DNA from: Vibrio echinoideorum
GTDB taxonomy: Bacteria > Pseudomonadota > Gammaproteobacteria > Enterobacterales > Vibrionaceae
DNA: 64,000 bases
Direction: 5' to 3'
Assembly: GCF_024347455.1 (NCBI RefSeq)
Contig: NZ_AP025483.1
Coordinates: 372,001 to 436,000, forward strand
The notes below the pieces were generated by a model. It did not search any database. It was not told the origin of the DNA and saw nothing but the letters and a program-made list of their open reading frames with translations. Made by a program: the position numbers and the translations under genes. Positions 19,985 through 30,501 of the stretch are shown in pieces. The first letter of the stretch is position 1. Each line of letters starts with the position of its first letter.

Positions 19985-20986
19985 ATGATCTCTGGTGTTG
20001 CACACCCGCCTCGTAGTTCTGAACGCTGCGAGGCCATTTTAGATATATCTCACCCTGATAAATTGCTCCTGAGTGTGGATGGTTCTATTGTTTCTGCATA
20101 TTTCGAACGTGTTGAAATTATGCGAGGCGTTGGATCCGCTCCAACAAAGCTCAAATTCCCAGATGGATGGCAATTTATCACGGAGGCAAGTGATGAATTG
20201 GACGCCTATTTGAGAGACAGAGGTAAACATAATTTCTTAGGTAAATTAGAGAAGAACATCACGGCTATCTTAGTTAGTAGTGTTGTTCTTGTGTTACTTA
20301 CCATTTCTATGTTTACTCATGGGGTTCCGTGGTTAACTCATAAAATAGTCACTTATTTGCCTGATTCGGTGCCTCAACTCGTTGAAAGACAAGTTCTAAA
20401 ATCTTTGGATGAACAGCTTTTTGATAGCTCGACTATTCCTATTGAGGAACAAGCTCGCATTCGCCAGCGCTTTGACTCCCATCTGAAAGATATAGAGATT
20501 TATGATGGAGTGCAGCTCGAGTTTCGTTCTTCAAAACTCGGAGCGAATGCTTTTGCGCTCAGTGGTGGGACAGTTATTGTTTTCGATGACCTCGTTCGCT
20601 TAACTAAAACGGATAGGCAGTTAGACAGCATTCTATTGCATGAATTAGGGCATATTCAGCATCAGCATGTCATGAGAGTATTAGTTCGATCGAGTTTGCT
20701 CTCGATGACCGTGGCGCTATTGACGGGTGAAAGTTCTGGTGTGATCGACAATCTCGCGGGGTTAGGAGTATTTGTTGCTAATAACGGACAATCTCAAGAA
20801 GCAGAGCGTGAAGCGGATGTTTTTGCTTCTGATGCCATGATGAAGCTACATGGTTCTAATCAAGCGATGATTGAGATGTTTGAATTGCTTGGAAATAGTT
20901 CTGATGGACATGCTGAACTACCCACATGGCTCAGCTCTCACCCTGAATTAGGTGAACGAATTGAGTCATTAAGAGCTGCACATTAG
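19985..20986 (+). CDS. M48 family membrane-associated zinc metallopeptidase
   Basis: The zinc motif HELGH is in LLHELGHIQHQH (about residues 218-229), and a third ligand is plausible in EAEREADVFASDAM. One membrane segment lies near residues 90-110 (ITAILVSSVVLVLLTISMF), so the catalytic part is probably periplasmic; an N-terminal 85-residue domain precedes it. The C terminus has the SSHPELGERI pattern shared with M48 proteases such as LoiP and BepA. It starts at the base after the DUF898 stop, so translation is probably coupled. The substrate is unknown. Confidence 0.85.
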   Translation: MISGVAHPPRSSERCEAILDISHPDKLLLSVDGSIVSAYFERVEIMRGVGSAPTKLKFPDGWQFITEASDELDAYLRDRGKHNFLGKLEKNITAILVSSVVLVLLTISMFTHGVPWLTHKIVTYLPDSVPQLVERQVLKSLDEQLFDSSTIPIEEQARIRQRFDSHLKDIEIYDGVQLEFRSSKLGANAFALSGGTVIVFDDLVRLTKTDRQLDSILLHELGHIQHQHVMRVLVRSSLLSMTVALLTGESSGVIDNLAGLGVFVANNGQSQEAEREADVFASDAMMKLHGSNQAMIEMFELLGNSSDGHAELPTWLSSHPELGERIESLRAAH

Positions 20987-21050
20987 TACCTCGTTAAGGT
21001 ATATACAATTGAGTACTTTACTCAGACGATGCGTAAAGAATTACAGATAG

Positions 21051-21087
21051 CAAAAAGGGCAGATATTCATCTGCCCTTTTTATTTTT
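21051..21087. terminator. Bidirectional terminator between M48 gene and valS
   Basis: The stem AAAAAGGGCAGAT-attc-ATCTGCCCTTTTT has A and T flanks and lies between two convergent genes, so it can serve both. Confidence 0.9.
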
Positions 21088-21105
21088 TAAAGACTACAAC
21101 ATGAA

Positions 21106-23979
21106 TTACAAAGCAGCGATAGTCGCTTTTTGCTCTTCAAGCTTAACAAGAGTCTCTTGGTAACCTTCAAGCTTTTCACGCTCTTTCGCGATAACCGCCT
21201 CTGGTGCTTTAGCAACAAAACCTTCGTTACCTAGCTTACCTTCGATACGTTTAATCTCACCTTGAGTCTTTGCGCTTTCTTTGTTTAGACGAGCAAGTTC
21301 AGCATCTTTGTCGATAATGCCAGCCATTGGCACCATTAGCTCGGATTTGCCAACGAGTTTCGTTGCGCACGCTGGCGTTGCTTCACCGTCTGCAAGCACT
21401 TTAAGTACATCAAGTTTTGCTAGAGAGTTTAGAACAATCTTGTTTGCTTCGATACGAGCAGCGTCTTTTTCATCGGCTACTTTGATCATTACTTCTAAGC
21501 CTTGGCTTGGTGCAATGTCGTATTCCGCACGTAGGTTACGAATAGCAGTGATGAAAGTCTTAACCCATTCGATGTCGTCAACGATCTCAGCATTGAAGTT
21601 AGCTTCATTAAACTGAGGAAGTGCTTGAGTCATGATTGTCTCACCTTCAACGCCGTCTACTAGCGGCTTGACGCTCTGCCAGATAGATTCAGTGATGTAA
21701 GGAAGAACAGGGTGGGCAAGACGTAGAGTCTTCTCTAGAACCGTGATCAACGTGTAACGAGTTGCTTGTTGTTGAGCTTCAGTACCCTTCCAAAGAACAG
21801 GTTTTGTTAGCTCTAGGTACCAGTCACAGAATTGGTTCCAGATGAATTCGTAAAGCGTGTTTGCCGCCATGTCTAGACGGTAGTTGTCTAGGTGAGCGTT
21901 AAACTCTTTCGCTGCAACTTCAAACTGAGATTCAATCCACTTATCAGCTAGAGAGAATTCCATGTTTGCACGGTCTTCAGCAGACAGTGACATGCCACAA
22001 TCGTGCTCTTCTGTGTTCATCAGTACGTAACGGCTTGCGTTCCATAGCTTGTTACAGAAGTTACGGTAACCTTCAAGGCGCTTCATGTCCCAGTTGATGT
22101 CACGGCCAGTTGAAGCCATAGCAGCAAGAGTGAAACGTAACGCATCAGTACCGTATGGTTCGATACCATCTTCGAAAGTTTTACGCGTAGCTTTTTCGAT
22201 CTTATCAGCCAGTTTAGGTTGCATCATGTTGCCACAACGCTTCTCTACCAGCTCTTCAAGACCGATGCCGTCAATCATATCGATTGGATCAAGTACGTTA
22301 CCTTTCGACTTAGACATCTTGTCGCCGTTTTCATCACGGATAAGACCCGTCATGTAAACTGTTTTGAAAGGTACTTGAGCCTTGCCATCTTCGTCTTTCA
22401 CGAAGTGCATAGTCATCATGATCATACGAGCAACCCAGAAGAAGATAATATCAAAACCAGATACTAGTACTTCGGATGGGTGGAATGTTTTCAGTGCATC
22501 TGTATCTTCAGGCCAGCCTTGTGTGCCGAACGTCCAAAGTGCAGATGAGAACCATGTATCAAGTACATCGTTGTCTTGCTTAAGAACAATCACTGGAGAA
22601 AGGTTATTCTTTTCGCGAACTTCTTCTTCAGTGCGGCCTACGTAAACTTTACCATCGTTGTCGTACCATGCTGGGATACGGTGGCCCCACCAAAGTTGAC
22701 GAGAGATACACCAATCTTGTACGTCACGCATCCAAGCGAAGTACATGTTTTCGTATTGCTTAGGAACGAACTGGATCTCACCATCTTCAACGGCTTTAAC
22801 AGCAGGCGCAGCAAGAGGCGCTGTACGCACGTACCATTGGTCAGTCAGCATTGGTTCGATAACCACACCACCACGGTCACCGTAAGGAACGGTTAGATCG
22901 TGATCTTTGATCTCTTCAAGTAGACCTAGTTCATCAAATTCCGCAACCGTTGCACGACGAGCAGCAAAGCGCTCCATACCTTGGTATTTAGCTGGAAGCT
23001 CTGTTGAGTACACATCGCTTTCTTCACCGTTAGTTGTGAAGATTTCAGCCGCATCACGGATATCACCGTTGAACGTTAGGATGTTGATCATCGGTAGGTT
23101 ATGGCGCTTGCCCACTTCGTAATCGTTAAAGTCATGAGCTGGCGTGATTTTCACACAACCCGTGCCTTTGTCCATATCCGCGTGCTCATCACCTACGATA
23201 GGGATAAGACGGTTTACGATAGGAAGCAGAATTTCTTTACCGATAAGATCTTTGTAACGTGGATCTTCTGGGTTAACCGCAACACCTGTATCACCAAGCA
23301 TGGTTTCAGGACGTGTAGTCGCAACGACGATGTAGTCTTTGCCATCAGCGGTTTTAACACCGTTCGCTAATGGGTAGCGGAAGTGCCACATGAAACCTTT
23401 TTTGTCTTTATTTTCAACTTCAAGATCAGAAATTGCAGTGTGCAGTTTAGGATCCCAGTTTACTAGACGCTTACCACGGTAGATTAGGTCTTCTTCGTAT
23501 AGACGAACAAACACTTCTTGAGTCGCAGCCGATAGGCCGTCATCCATAGTGAATCGTTCACGATCCCAGTCTACAGATGCGCCAAGACGACGAAGTTGCT
23601 GAGTGATCGTGCCACCTGATTCGGCTTTCCATTCCCAGATCTTGTCGATGAAAGCTTCACGGCCGTAGTCGTGTTTTGTTTTGCCTTCTTCAGCGGCGAT
23701 CTTACGCTCAACAACCATTTGAGTGGCGATACCAGCGTGGTCAGTACCCACTTGCCAAAGAGTATTTTTGCCTTTCATACGTTGAGCACGGATAAGCGTA
23801 TCCATGATCGTATCTTGGAACGCGTGACCCATGTGCAGGCTGCCAGTGACGTTCGGTGGCGGGATCATGATGCTGTATGCTTCTTTTGATGTGTCACCGT
23901 GTGGCTTAAAGTAGCCTTTCTCTTCCCAAGTCTTATACAGAGCTTGTTCGATTGATGTTGGGTTGTATGTCTTTTCCAT
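21106..23979 (-). CDS. valS: Valyl-tRNA synthetase ValS
   Basis: Charges tRNA-Val with valine; class I synthetase. The 957-residue protein has the HIGH motif as HMGH in [14 protein letters not shown], the CP1 editing domain ([13 protein letters not shown]), the KMSKS loop in [13 protein letters not shown], an anticodon-binding domain, and a C-terminal coiled-coil arm ([20 protein letters not shown]). Length matches E. coli ValS (951). It is followed on the same strand, upstream, by holC (103 nt away), as in E. coli pepA-holC-valS. Confidence 0.98.
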   Translation of the reverse strand: MEKTYNPTSIEQALYKTWEEKGYFKPHGDTSKEAYSIMIPPPNVTGSLHMGHAFQDTIMDTLIRAQRMKGKNTLWQVGTDHAGIATQMVVERKIAAEEGKTKHDYGREAFIDKIWEWKAESGGTITQQLRRLGASVDWDRERFTMDDGLSAATQEVFVRLYEEDLIYRGKRLVNWDPKLHTAISDLEVENKDKKGFMWHFRYPLANGVKTADGKDYIVVATTRPETMLGDTGVAVNPEDPRYKDLIGKEILLPIVNRLIPIVGDEHADMDKGTGCVKITPAHDFNDYEVGKRHNLPMINILTFNGDIRDAAEIFTTNGEESDVYSTELPAKYQGMERFAARRATVAEFDELGLLEEIKDHDLTVPYGDRGGVVIEPMLTDQWYVRTAPLAAPAVKAVEDGEIQFVPKQYENMYFAWMRDVQDWCISRQLWWGHRIPAWYDNDGKVYVGRTEEEVREKNNLSPVIVLKQDNDVLDTWFSSALWTFGTQGWPEDTDALKTFHPSEVLVSGFDIIFFWVARMIMMTMHFVKDEDGKAQVPFKTVYMTGLIRDENGDKMSKSKGNVLDPIDMIDGIGLEELVEKRCGNMMQPKLADKIEKATRKTFEDGIEPYGTDALRFTLAAMASTGRDINWDMKRLEGYRNFCNKLWNASRYVLMNTEEHDCGMSLSAEDRANMEFSLADKWIESQFEVAAKEFNAHLDNYRLDMAANTLYEFIWNQFCDWYLELTKPVLWKGTEAQQQATRYTLITVLEKTLRLAHPVLPYITESIWQSVKPLVDGVEGETIMTQALPQFNEANFNAEIVDDIEWVKTFITAIRNLRAEYDIAPSQGLEVMIKVADEKDAARIEANKIVLNSLAKLDVLKVLADGEATPACATKLVGKSELMVPMAGIIDKDAELARLNKESAKTQGEIKRIEGKLGNEGFVAKAPEAVIAKEREKLEGYQETLVKLEEQKATIAAL

Positions 23980-24082
23980 AGTGCTCTTATAACGGATACT
24001 GTGAATGGTTAATCGTGGTCAAACTTCATAAGTGAAGCTTCTTGAATCTAAATTCAAAGATAGCTTTAACTATGAGGTTTGA

Positions 24083-24532
24083 CTATGGATGTTGAATCTC
24101 GATAGTTTGTAGCTGATATCCAGCCTGACGGTAAATTTTATACCTTTCTCGAGCGAGTTGCTTAGCTTTTTCTTCGCAAGGAACGAAGTCTATCACCTGA
24201 GCAAAGGCGTTCGCAAAGGTTGTATTATTATCGGCCAGATTTATTACCAGTTGGCGATTCCAATTATGTTTTACGCCTTGATAGCCAATTTCGATGTTGG
24301 TTGAATACTTTGGGCCTTCGCCAACTAAGTTGTGTGCAATAAATTCACTGGGTTCGACCTGCCAAAAAACTTCAGCGATACGTTCGGCATGTTCTTTGTC
24401 ATTGCAGTTAAGGTAAAGTTTAGCGCCTTGTTTCGCAAAATGCTGAGCAAGAAACAACACATAGTGAGCAAAACCATCTTCGTTGGCTTGCGGGCTGTCT
24501 GAAGACACAATGTAAAATGTGGCAGTCTGCAT
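24083..24532 (-). CDS. holC: DNA polymerase III chi subunit HolC
   Basis: Chi bridges the clamp loader (through psi) to single-strand binding protein. The 149-residue product has the family features YIVSSDSPQANEDGFAHYVLFLA near the N terminus (given here as landmark segments FYIVSSDS and HYVLFLAQHFAKQG), NCNDKEHAERIAEVFWQ, PSEFIAHNLVGEGP and DFVPCEEKAKQLARERYK. Its place between pepA and valS is the conserved gammaproteobacterial order. Confidence 0.94.
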   Translation of the reverse strand: MQTATFYIVSSDSPQANEDGFAHYVLFLAQHFAKQGAKLYLNCNDKEHAERIAEVFWQVEPSEFIAHNLVGEGPKYSTNIEIGYQGVKHNWNRQLVINLADNNTTFANAFAQVIDFVPCEEKAKQLARERYKIYRQAGYQLQTIEIQHP

Positions 24533-24611
24533 ACTTTACTCTCGAAACTTGAACTGAAAATCGTGGATATCAATCTTACTTAGTTAACAGGGGCTAATAA
24601 ATAGCGCTTAT

Positions 24612-24636
24612 TAAAAAAGGGCCCGTAGGCCCTTTT
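24612..24636 (-). terminator. Intrinsic terminator after pepA
   Basis: In the minus direction AAAAGGGCC-tac-GGGCCCTTTTTT forms a GC-rich hairpin with a T tail, immediately after the pepA stop and before holC. Confidence 0.82.
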
Positions 24637-24638
24637 CA

Positions 24639-26159
24639 TTATTTTGAAGATTGCTCTTCAGTCTCTTGGCCGCTGCGGTTCAATAAGAATTGGACTAGCA
24701 TTGAGACAGGACGACCTGTCGAGCCTTTCGCTGCTCCTGACTTCCACGCTGTACCAGCACTGTCGATGTGAGCCCAGTGGTACTTCTTAGTGAATTTAGA
24801 CAGGAAGCAACCTGCGGTGATAGTACCGCCAGGGCGGCCACCGATGTTTGCCATATCAGCAAACGGACTGTTCAGCTGCTCATGGTACTCGTCTGCCATA
24901 GGTAGACGCCATGCGCGGTCACTTGCTTGCTCTGAAGCATTAACAAGTTCATGAGACAGTGGGTTGTGGTTTGATAGAACGCCACTGATGTGGTGACCTA
25001 AAGCAATAACACACGCGCCAGTTAGTGTTGCAACGTCGACAACACAATCTGGTTCAAAACGCTCAACGTAAGTTAGAGCATCACATAGAACTAAACGACC
25101 TTCAGCATCTGTATTGAGTACTTCAACCGTTTGGCCAGACATTGTAGTTAGGATGTCACCTGGGCGGTAAGCATTGCTACCCGGCATGTTTTCACAGCCC
25201 GCTAGAATACCAACAACGTTGATTGGCAAGTTAAGTTTCGCCAATGCTTTCATTGTACCGAATACAGACGCAGCACCACACATGTCGTACTTCATCTCAT
25301 CCATACCTTCACCAGGCTTAAGCGAGATACCGCCTGAATCGAAAGTAAGACCTTTACCGACTAGAACGATAGGTTTTGCATTTGGATCAGCAGCGCCTTT
25401 GTACTCCATGATAGACATCATAGATTCGTTCTTAGAGCCACGGCCTACAGCTAAGTATGAAGTCATACCCAGCTTTTCCATCTCTTCTTCACCGATGATC
25501 TTAGTCTTTACTGTCTCATAATCGTCAGCTAAACGACGAGCTTGAGAAGCTAGGTAAGCAGGGTTTGCGATGTTTGGTGGCATGTTGCCAAGATCTTTAG
25601 ATGCTTTCACACCTGAAGCAATAGCAAGACCATGAGAAATCGCTTTTTCGCCAAGGCTTAGCTCGCGACGAGTTGGTACGTTGAATACCAATTTACGCAA
25701 TGGACGACGAGTCTCTGGTTTGTTGCTCTTAAATTGGTCGAATGTGTAAAGACCATCTTTAGTCGCTTCTACCGCTTGACGAACTTTCCAGTAAGTGTCG
25801 CGACCTTTAACGTGAAGTTCTGTAAGGAAACATACTGCTTCCATAGAACCTGTTTCGTTTAGTGTGCTGATGGTTTTTTGGATAATTTCTTTGTATTGAC
25901 GCTCGCCTAGTTCACGTTCTTTACCACAGCCTACCAGTAGAACACGTTCTGAAAGTACACCAGGTACTTGATGCAGTAGCAGCATCTGGCCAGGTTTACC
26001 CTCTAGATCACCGCGACGAAGCAGTGAACTAATGTAGCCATCGCTAATCTTATCTAATTGCTCGGCTACTGGAGAAAGGCGGCGCGGTTCGAATACACCG
26101 ACAACGATACATGCGCTGCGCTGTTTCTCTGGGCTGCCACTTTTTACACTGAACTCCAT
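24639..26159 (-). CDS. pepA: Leucyl aminopeptidase PepA
   Basis: A hexameric dizinc M17 aminopeptidase. In E. coli, PepA (XerA) also acts as a DNA-binding accessory factor in Xer recombination and carAB control. The catalytic domain shows [18 protein letters not shown] (metal and catalytic Lys), the signature [14 protein letters not shown], and the C-terminal [17 protein letters not shown]. The N-terminal domain is intact; total length 506. GGAG 6 nt before the ATG confirms the start. It is divergent from lptF, with 192 bp between. Confidence 0.97.
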   Translation of the reverse strand: MEFSVKSGSPEKQRSACIVVGVFEPRRLSPVAEQLDKISDGYISSLLRRGDLEGKPGQMLLLHQVPGVLSERVLLVGCGKERELGERQYKEIIQKTISTLNETGSMEAVCFLTELHVKGRDTYWKVRQAVEATKDGLYTFDQFKSNKPETRRPLRKLVFNVPTRRELSLGEKAISHGLAIASGVKASKDLGNMPPNIANPAYLASQARRLADDYETVKTKIIGEEEMEKLGMTSYLAVGRGSKNESMMSIMEYKGAADPNAKPIVLVGKGLTFDSGGISLKPGEGMDEMKYDMCGAASVFGTMKALAKLNLPINVVGILAGCENMPGSNAYRPGDILTTMSGQTVEVLNTDAEGRLVLCDALTYVERFEPDCVVDVATLTGACVIALGHHISGVLSNHNPLSHELVNASEQASDRAWRLPMADEYHEQLNSPFADMANIGGRPGGTITAGCFLSKFTKKYHWAHIDSAGTAWKSGAAKGSTGRPVSMLVQFLLNRSGQETEEQSSK

Positions 26160-26351
26160 GCGTACTCCTACATCCTGAAGACAAATCGAACTAAATGTTA
26201 GATAATGGGTTCTTACTTGTTGGATCCTATAATGGAACTAACCTTAAAGAAGAACGCTAACACTTAGCTAAAAATTTAAAAAAATAAAAGGTTCAACGGG
26301 AAATTATAGTGATTCAATCAAAAAAACAAGTTTTGTATAGGTAATTTGAGC

Positions 26352-27452
26352 GTGATTATTGTTAGATATTTGATCCGCGAGACAATCAAGAGCCAATTTG
26401 CGATCTTTTTTGTTCTCTTTCTCGTGTTTCTCAGCCAAAAATTCATCAGTGTTTTAGCGGACGCCTCTGATGGTGATATCCCTGCGAGTTTAATATTGTC
26501 GATCGTTGGCTTAAATATGCCAGCGATGGGTTTATTGATGCTTCCACTCAGTATCTATATTGGTATTTTGCTTACTTTTGGTCGCCTTTACGCTGAAAGT
26601 GAAATAGTAGTAATGAATGCCACTGGTATAGGTAACAAATTCCTTATCCAATCTGCTCTTTATCTCGCCTTGATAACAGCAAGCTTAGCCGCATTTAATT
26701 CGCTATGGTTGTCTCCTTGGTCACAAGACAAAGTTGAACAAATGTATGAAGAGGTTGCAGCAGAGAACAGTGTTGATTTGCTACCAAAGGGTAAGTTTGA
26801 AGGTACCCCTGATGGTTCTTCTGTTGTTTTTATCGATGATATTGACGGCAACAAGTTAGAAAATGTGTTCGTTGCTCAGATGCGTCCACGTGATTCGGTA
26901 CTTCCTAGTGTGATGTTCTCTAAGTCAGGTGACGTAAAAGAACTGAGCGATGGTCGTCAAGTTATTGTTATGTACGACGGTACTCGCCATGAAGGTGTAC
27001 CGACTCGTCTTGATTATATGGTGACGCACTTTGAAGAATACGAAGGTCTGATTGGCCAACGTGAAGTTGAGAAGAAAGGCCGTGATTGGGAAGCCATCCC
27101 TACGCTTGAACTCATTGGTAATCCAGAAAATAGTGCGAAAGCGGAATTGCAATGGCGAATTTCTTTGGTACTTTGTATTCCATTGTTGACCATGCTTGTT
27201 GTGCCACTGTCTGCGGTAAACCCTCGACAAGGTCGTTTCGCTAAAATTGGCCCAGCAATTCTAATTTACTTAACCTATTTCTTAGCAATCAGCGCCACTA
27301 AGTCTTCAATTGAAGACGGGAGCATTCCGGCTGTTGTCGGTATGTGGCCAATTAATGCTTTATTGTTGTTTGTTGCCGTTGGTGCAAACTTTATGGATAG
27401 CGTGCCAGTAAGGCGTTTGAAAGAAAAATTCAAGAAGAAGAGGTTGGCTTAA
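26352..27452 (+). CDS. lptF: LPS export permease LptF
   Basis: One of the two permeases of the LptB2FG extractor. I start at GTG 26352, which gives IIVRYLIRET directly after fMet, the conserved LptF start (366 residues). A TTG two codons upstream (26346) is better spaced from the AGG at 26338 and cannot be excluded. There are six membrane segments, three on each side of a periplasmic jellyroll (about residues 125-265). Landmarks are DASDGDIPASLI, LTFGRLYAESE and the C-terminal VVPLSAVNPRQGRFAKIGP. lptG follows after 3 nt. Confidence 0.95.
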   Translation: MIIVRYLIRETIKSQFAIFFVLFLVFLSQKFISVLADASDGDIPASLILSIVGLNMPAMGLLMLPLSIYIGILLTFGRLYAESEIVVMNATGIGNKFLIQSALYLALITASLAAFNSLWLSPWSQDKVEQMYEEVAAENSVDLLPKGKFEGTPDGSSVVFIDDIDGNKLENVFVAQMRPRDSVLPSVMFSKSGDVKELSDGRQVIVMYDGTRHEGVPTRLDYMVTHFEEYEGLIGQREVEKKGRDWEAIPTLELIGNPENSAKAELQWRISLVLCIPLLTMLVVPLSAVNPRQGRFAKIGPAILIYLTYFLAISATKSSIEDGSIPAVVGMWPINALLLFVAVGANFMDSVPVRRLKEKFKKKRLA

Positions 27453-27455
27453 GCC

Positions 27456-28526
27456 GTGTTTAAGATTCTCGATTTATATATAGGCAGAACCATCATCGCA
27501 ACAACGTCATTAGTTTTGGTGACGTTTGTCGGGCTTTCTGGGATTATTAAATATGTAGAGCAGTTGAGAAAAGTGGGTCGTGGTACATACGATCTATTGC
27601 AAGCGCTTTACTTTGTTTTATTGAGTGTTCCTCGTGATATCGAAATGTTCTTCCCAATGGCCGCTTTGCTCGGTGCATTGATTGGACTCGGTATGCTTGC
27701 TGCGAGTTCTGAGCTGGTGGTTATGCAAGCCGCGGGCTTCTCTAAGTTAGATATCGGCCTATCGGTATTAAAAACCGCAATTCCATTGATGATTGTCGTG
27801 ACACTTCTTGGGCAATGGGGAGCTCCTCAAGCACAGAAAATGGCTCGTGATTTGAGAACCATATCGATTGCTGGTGGTAATATTATCTCGACCCAAAGCG
27901 GTGTTTGGGCTCGTGATGCCAATGACTTCATCTTCATTGTTAAAATAGACGATGAGAAATTGTATGGTATGAATATGTGGCGTTTTGATGAGAACAAGGC
28001 ATTGAAGACCGCTATATACTCAAAAGAAGTCGACTACGTTGGAGACAATGTTTGGACGATGAATGATGTCGAGATCACGTCTTTCGAAAATGAAATCCAA
28101 ATCACCAAAGAAAGCCTACCGACTTACTCTTGGGAAACATCATTAGCTCCAGATAAGCTTGCGATAGTAACGGTTAAACCAGAAGAACTATCTCTAAGTG
28201 GTCTATATGATTATGTTTCTTACCTTAAGGCATCTGAGCAGGATTCATCTCGCTATGAGTTGGCGTTATGGAGAAAGATAACTCAGCCTATATCAATAGC
28301 GGTTATGATGTTGATGGCATTGTCGTTTATCTTTGGCCCTCTGCGTAGTGTGACCATGGGAGCTAGGATTCTGTCTGGTGTTATTGCTGGCTTTACTTTC
28401 TATATATCGAGTGAGTTTTTTGGTCCAGTAAGTTTGGTTTATCAAATACCACCCGCCTTCGGTGCACTAGCCCCGAGTGTGGTGTTCCTCGGAATAGCCA
28501 TCATGCTCTTGAGGCGAAAGCTGTAA
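27456..28526 (+). CDS. lptG: LPS export permease LptG
   Basis: The LptF partner, 356 residues from GTG 27456. It has the same 3+3 membrane helix plan with a periplasmic domain. Landmarks are FKILDLYIGRTIIATT, SVPRDIEMFFPMAALLGALI, LVVMQAAGFSKLDI (coupling helix region) and the C-terminal FGPLRSVTMGARILSGV. It forms a two-gene operon with lptF, ending in a strong terminator 2 nt after the stop. Confidence 0.96.
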   Translation: MFKILDLYIGRTIIATTSLVLVTFVGLSGIIKYVEQLRKVGRGTYDLLQALYFVLLSVPRDIEMFFPMAALLGALIGLGMLAASSELVVMQAAGFSKLDIGLSVLKTAIPLMIVVTLLGQWGAPQAQKMARDLRTISIAGGNIISTQSGVWARDANDFIFIVKIDDEKLYGMNMWRFDENKALKTAIYSKEVDYVGDNVWTMNDVEITSFENEIQITKESLPTYSWETSLAPDKLAIVTVKPEELSLSGLYDYVSYLKASEQDSSRYELALWRKITQPISIAVMMLMALSFIFGPLRSVTMGARILSGVIAGFTFYISSEFFGPVSLVYQIPPAFGALAPSVVFLGIAIMLLRRKL

Positions 28527-28527
28527 A

Positions 28528-28560
28528 TAAAAAAGGAAGGTATTATGCCTTCCTTTTTTT
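28528..28560. terminator. Terminator after lptG
   Basis: Hairpin AAAAAAGGAAGG-tattatg-CCTTCCTTTTTTT, close behind the lptG stop. The A-rich 5' side lets it also serve the convergent RDD gene. Confidence 0.9.
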
Positions 28561-28587
28561 GTCCTGATAGAAACTCGCTTAATAGCG

Positions 28588-29064
28588 TTATCGTGCTTGT
28601 GGTAACACGACGACTTCTGTCTTGGCCCAGATATCGTGAAAGCCACGTCTTTGTGGGTCGAATGGAACGCATAGGTTTGCCAGTCCAAAACCTGAAGTGC
28701 CTAAGCGTATTAGCGCCTGAGTTACTGTGATCGTTGAACCATCTTTGTTTTGAACGCGAAGCTTCCAAGCTCTCATCCCCAGCGTTTGTCCTGCTCTGGT
28801 CCAAAAGAACACAAAAAAGTAAACCCAAACAACCACTAAGTAAAAAGTATACGCAGGGCTCCAAATCGGATGGTTTGTTAAGAAGTCACTGACATCTGCA
28901 TAACCGCTATGGCTAAAAATGCCAATAGCCATGAGTGCGTGCAGTAGAGCGACAATGACGCCAGCAGCTATCATTTCAATAGCGATTACGATAAGAGCGT
29001 CATAGAATAAGGCACCAAATCGGCGCATTACTCCTGCTGGTGGCAGAGTGTTTGTTGATGTCAT
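28588..29064 (-). CDS. RDD family membrane protein
   Basis: A 158-residue inner-membrane protein with three to four hydrophobic segments. The RDD-type first helix is RRFGALFYDALIVIAIEM, and the conserved C-terminal segment is RAGQTLGMRAWKLRVQNKDG. The role of RDD proteins is largely unknown; some have been linked to Na+(Li+)/H+ transport. Its start faces the tRNA-Leu promoter region, and a diverged copy of its first 30 codons recurs at 32799-32888. Confidence 0.88.
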   Translation of the reverse strand: MTSTNTLPPAGVMRRFGALFYDALIVIAIEMIAAGVIVALLHALMAIGIFSHSGYADVSDFLTNHPIWSPAYTFYLVVVWVYFFVFFWTRAGQTLGMRAWKLRVQNKDGSTITVTQALIRLGTSGFGLANLCVPFDPQRRGFHDIWAKTEVVVLPQAR

Positions 29065-29197
29065 TGTGTGATTACTTCTTCAAAAATTTAGGCGTCAGAA
29101 TATAGTCTAAGGCTTGGCGTGAAAAGAGACATGACGCACAGCTTATGACTTAGTGGCGAAATTATCGGCAAACACACATGAATTCAAGTTTTTATAC

Positions 29198-29225
29198 TTG
29201 CCACATCAGTTCGCATACGTATAAT
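29198..29225 (+). promoter_or_regulatory. Sigma-70 promoter of the truncated tRNA-Leu
   Basis: TTGCCA, 16-bp spacer, TATAAT. It is identical in arrangement to the promoter of the intact tRNA at 33022-33049. It now drives only a 5' tRNA half and whatever follows. Confidence 0.75.
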
Positions 29226-29259
29226 GCCAGACATCGAAAGGGCAATGCCCCAAGATAAT

Positions 29260-29298
29260 GCCGGTATGGTGAAATTGGTATACACGACGGATTCAAAA
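29260..29298 (+). pseudogene. tRNA-Leu(CAA) 5' half, truncated in the anticodon loop
   Basis: These 39 bases match positions 1-39 of the intact tRNA-Leu at 33082. The identity stops just after the anticodon CAA plus AA, and unrelated sequence begins. The break lies where a tyrosine recombinase would cross over in an anticodon stem-loop. The acceptor 3' strand and T arm are missing, so this cannot be a functional tRNA. Confidence 0.9.
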
Positions 29299-29685
29299 AT
29301 TTCCTTAGTTACTGATTTATAAAGAATTTTATGAAAAGCCTCGATTTTTATCGAGGCTTTTCTACATTCAGAATATGCAAAAATACAACCTCCATCACAC
29401 TTCAAAATATCCCTTCTTAATTTCTTTTATTTTTCTTCTACTGACAATTTCCTGTCCAATTTAAACATAGAACAACAAAACCAGAACCTAAGTTTTACTA
29501 GTCACTACGGTCAAAGCAGCAAACCGAAAAGCGTTACTGTGTTTTCAAGTTGGAATATCTTCAAGGCTCGATGGCTAGATGTTCAAGACAGCAAAACCGA
29601 AAAGGTACTGTCATGCTACTGTCGTGAGGTGGAGAATACATACTAGTGGGACCCCTTGAAATTCCTTGTATCATTTATGTTATCG
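29299..29685. other. Gap downstream of truncated tRNA
   Basis: About 390 AT-rich bases with a terminator hairpin at 29333 and no believable gene. It contains two short similar segments reading GCAGCAAACCGAAAAG and GACAGCAAAACCGAAAAG, about 80 bp apart (near 29516 and 29589). I see no further signal. Confidence 0.5.
29333..29363 (+). terminator. Intrinsic terminator
   Basis: The perfect stem GAAAAGCCTCGAT-tttt-ATCGAGGCTTTTC lies 35 nt beyond the truncated tRNA and would end its transcript. Confidence 0.8.
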
Positions 29686-30069
29686 TTAATAATCTTCCAG
29701 CTTTTTTAATGACCTTTCAGACATATTGAATTGAACGTTGGGGCTCTCAGGTTCGAGCTTGAATCTGAAACCTGAGTGAATAGCAGCTGCAATAAAAATC
29801 CCATTTGATATATAACCAATATCTCTTTCGGCTAATAGCTTCAAATTATTACTGCTACGCTTGGTATTAAAGTTGCTGATTTTTTCTACTTTCTTAAGCC
29901 AGTTTACCGCTTTGTCAAAATCCTTAAAGCTACCTAATAATTGCAACTGACTTTCACGAAATATATCTTCGTTTTGCATGTCGCCTTGGTGATTGGGATA
30001 GATGCCAATACCAAAGTCTGTTAGCTCTGGAATCAAATTGATCATATCTTCAATCGGATTTTTATTCAT
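29686..30069 (-). CDS. Hypothetical protein, accessory region
   Basis: A 127-residue protein I do not recognise. It has no signal peptide or membrane segment. The middle has a charged segment (FKDFDKAVNWLKKVEKISNF), followed by a possible small beta/alpha unit (GYISNGIFIAAAIHSGFRF) and an acidic C terminus. There is a plausible ribosome site (GGAG) upstream of its ATG. It lies between the tRNA-Leu half and the IS3 element and is probably cargo of an older integrated element. Confidence 0.6.
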   Translation of the reverse strand: MNKNPIEDMINLIPELTDFGIGIYPNHQGDMQNEDIFRESQLQLLGSFKDFDKAVNWLKKVEKISNFNTKRSSNNLKLLAERDIGYISNGIFIAAAIHSGFRFKLEPESPNVQFNMSERSLKKLEDY

Positions 30070-30202
30070 GTGATATCGCTCCTATCTAAGGAATGTTTAG
30101 TCAAAGGCAAAATGCGCAGTGACCAAGTGTTACTGCGGATTGATCCGCACCAGAAGTTTTGGACACTGAGTTAAGTGAGTACAATCACTAACGAGGTGAA
30201 CA

Positions 30203-30487
30203 ATGACAACTAAGAAAACACGAATTAAACATGCTCCTGAATTTAAAGCCGAAGCGCTTAAGTTAGCAGAGAAAGTCGGTGTCGCTGCCGCCGCACGACA
30301 GCTTTCGCTATATGAATCTCAAATTTATGGGTGGCGTAAAGCCGTCAAAAAAGATGCGAAAATCAGCGATAGAGAAAAGGAACTAGCCACTGAAAATGCC
30401 AAACTCAAACGATTATTGGCAGAGCAAGCTGAAGAGCTAGATATCGTAAAAAAGGCCGCCACCTACTTCGCGAAAAATCTAAAGTAG
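30203..30487 (+). CDS. IS3-family transposase OrfA
   Basis: 94 residues: an N-terminal helix-turn-helix (HAPEFKAEALKLAEKVGVAA, then ARQLSLYESQIYGWRKAV) and a leucine-zipper-like coil (KELATENAKLKRLLAEQAEEL). A classic A-AAA-AAG slippery heptamer lies at 30448-30454 in the frame GTA AAA AAG. A -1 slip there would enter the orfB frame, which stays open through to 30502, giving the OrfAB fusion transposase. Confidence 0.93.
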   Translation: MTTKKTRIKHAPEFKAEALKLAEKVGVAAAARQLSLYESQIYGWRKAVKKDAKISDREKELATENAKLKRLLAEQAEELDIVKKAATYFAKNLK

Positions 30488-30501
30488 ATTGCTATGAGTT
30501 T

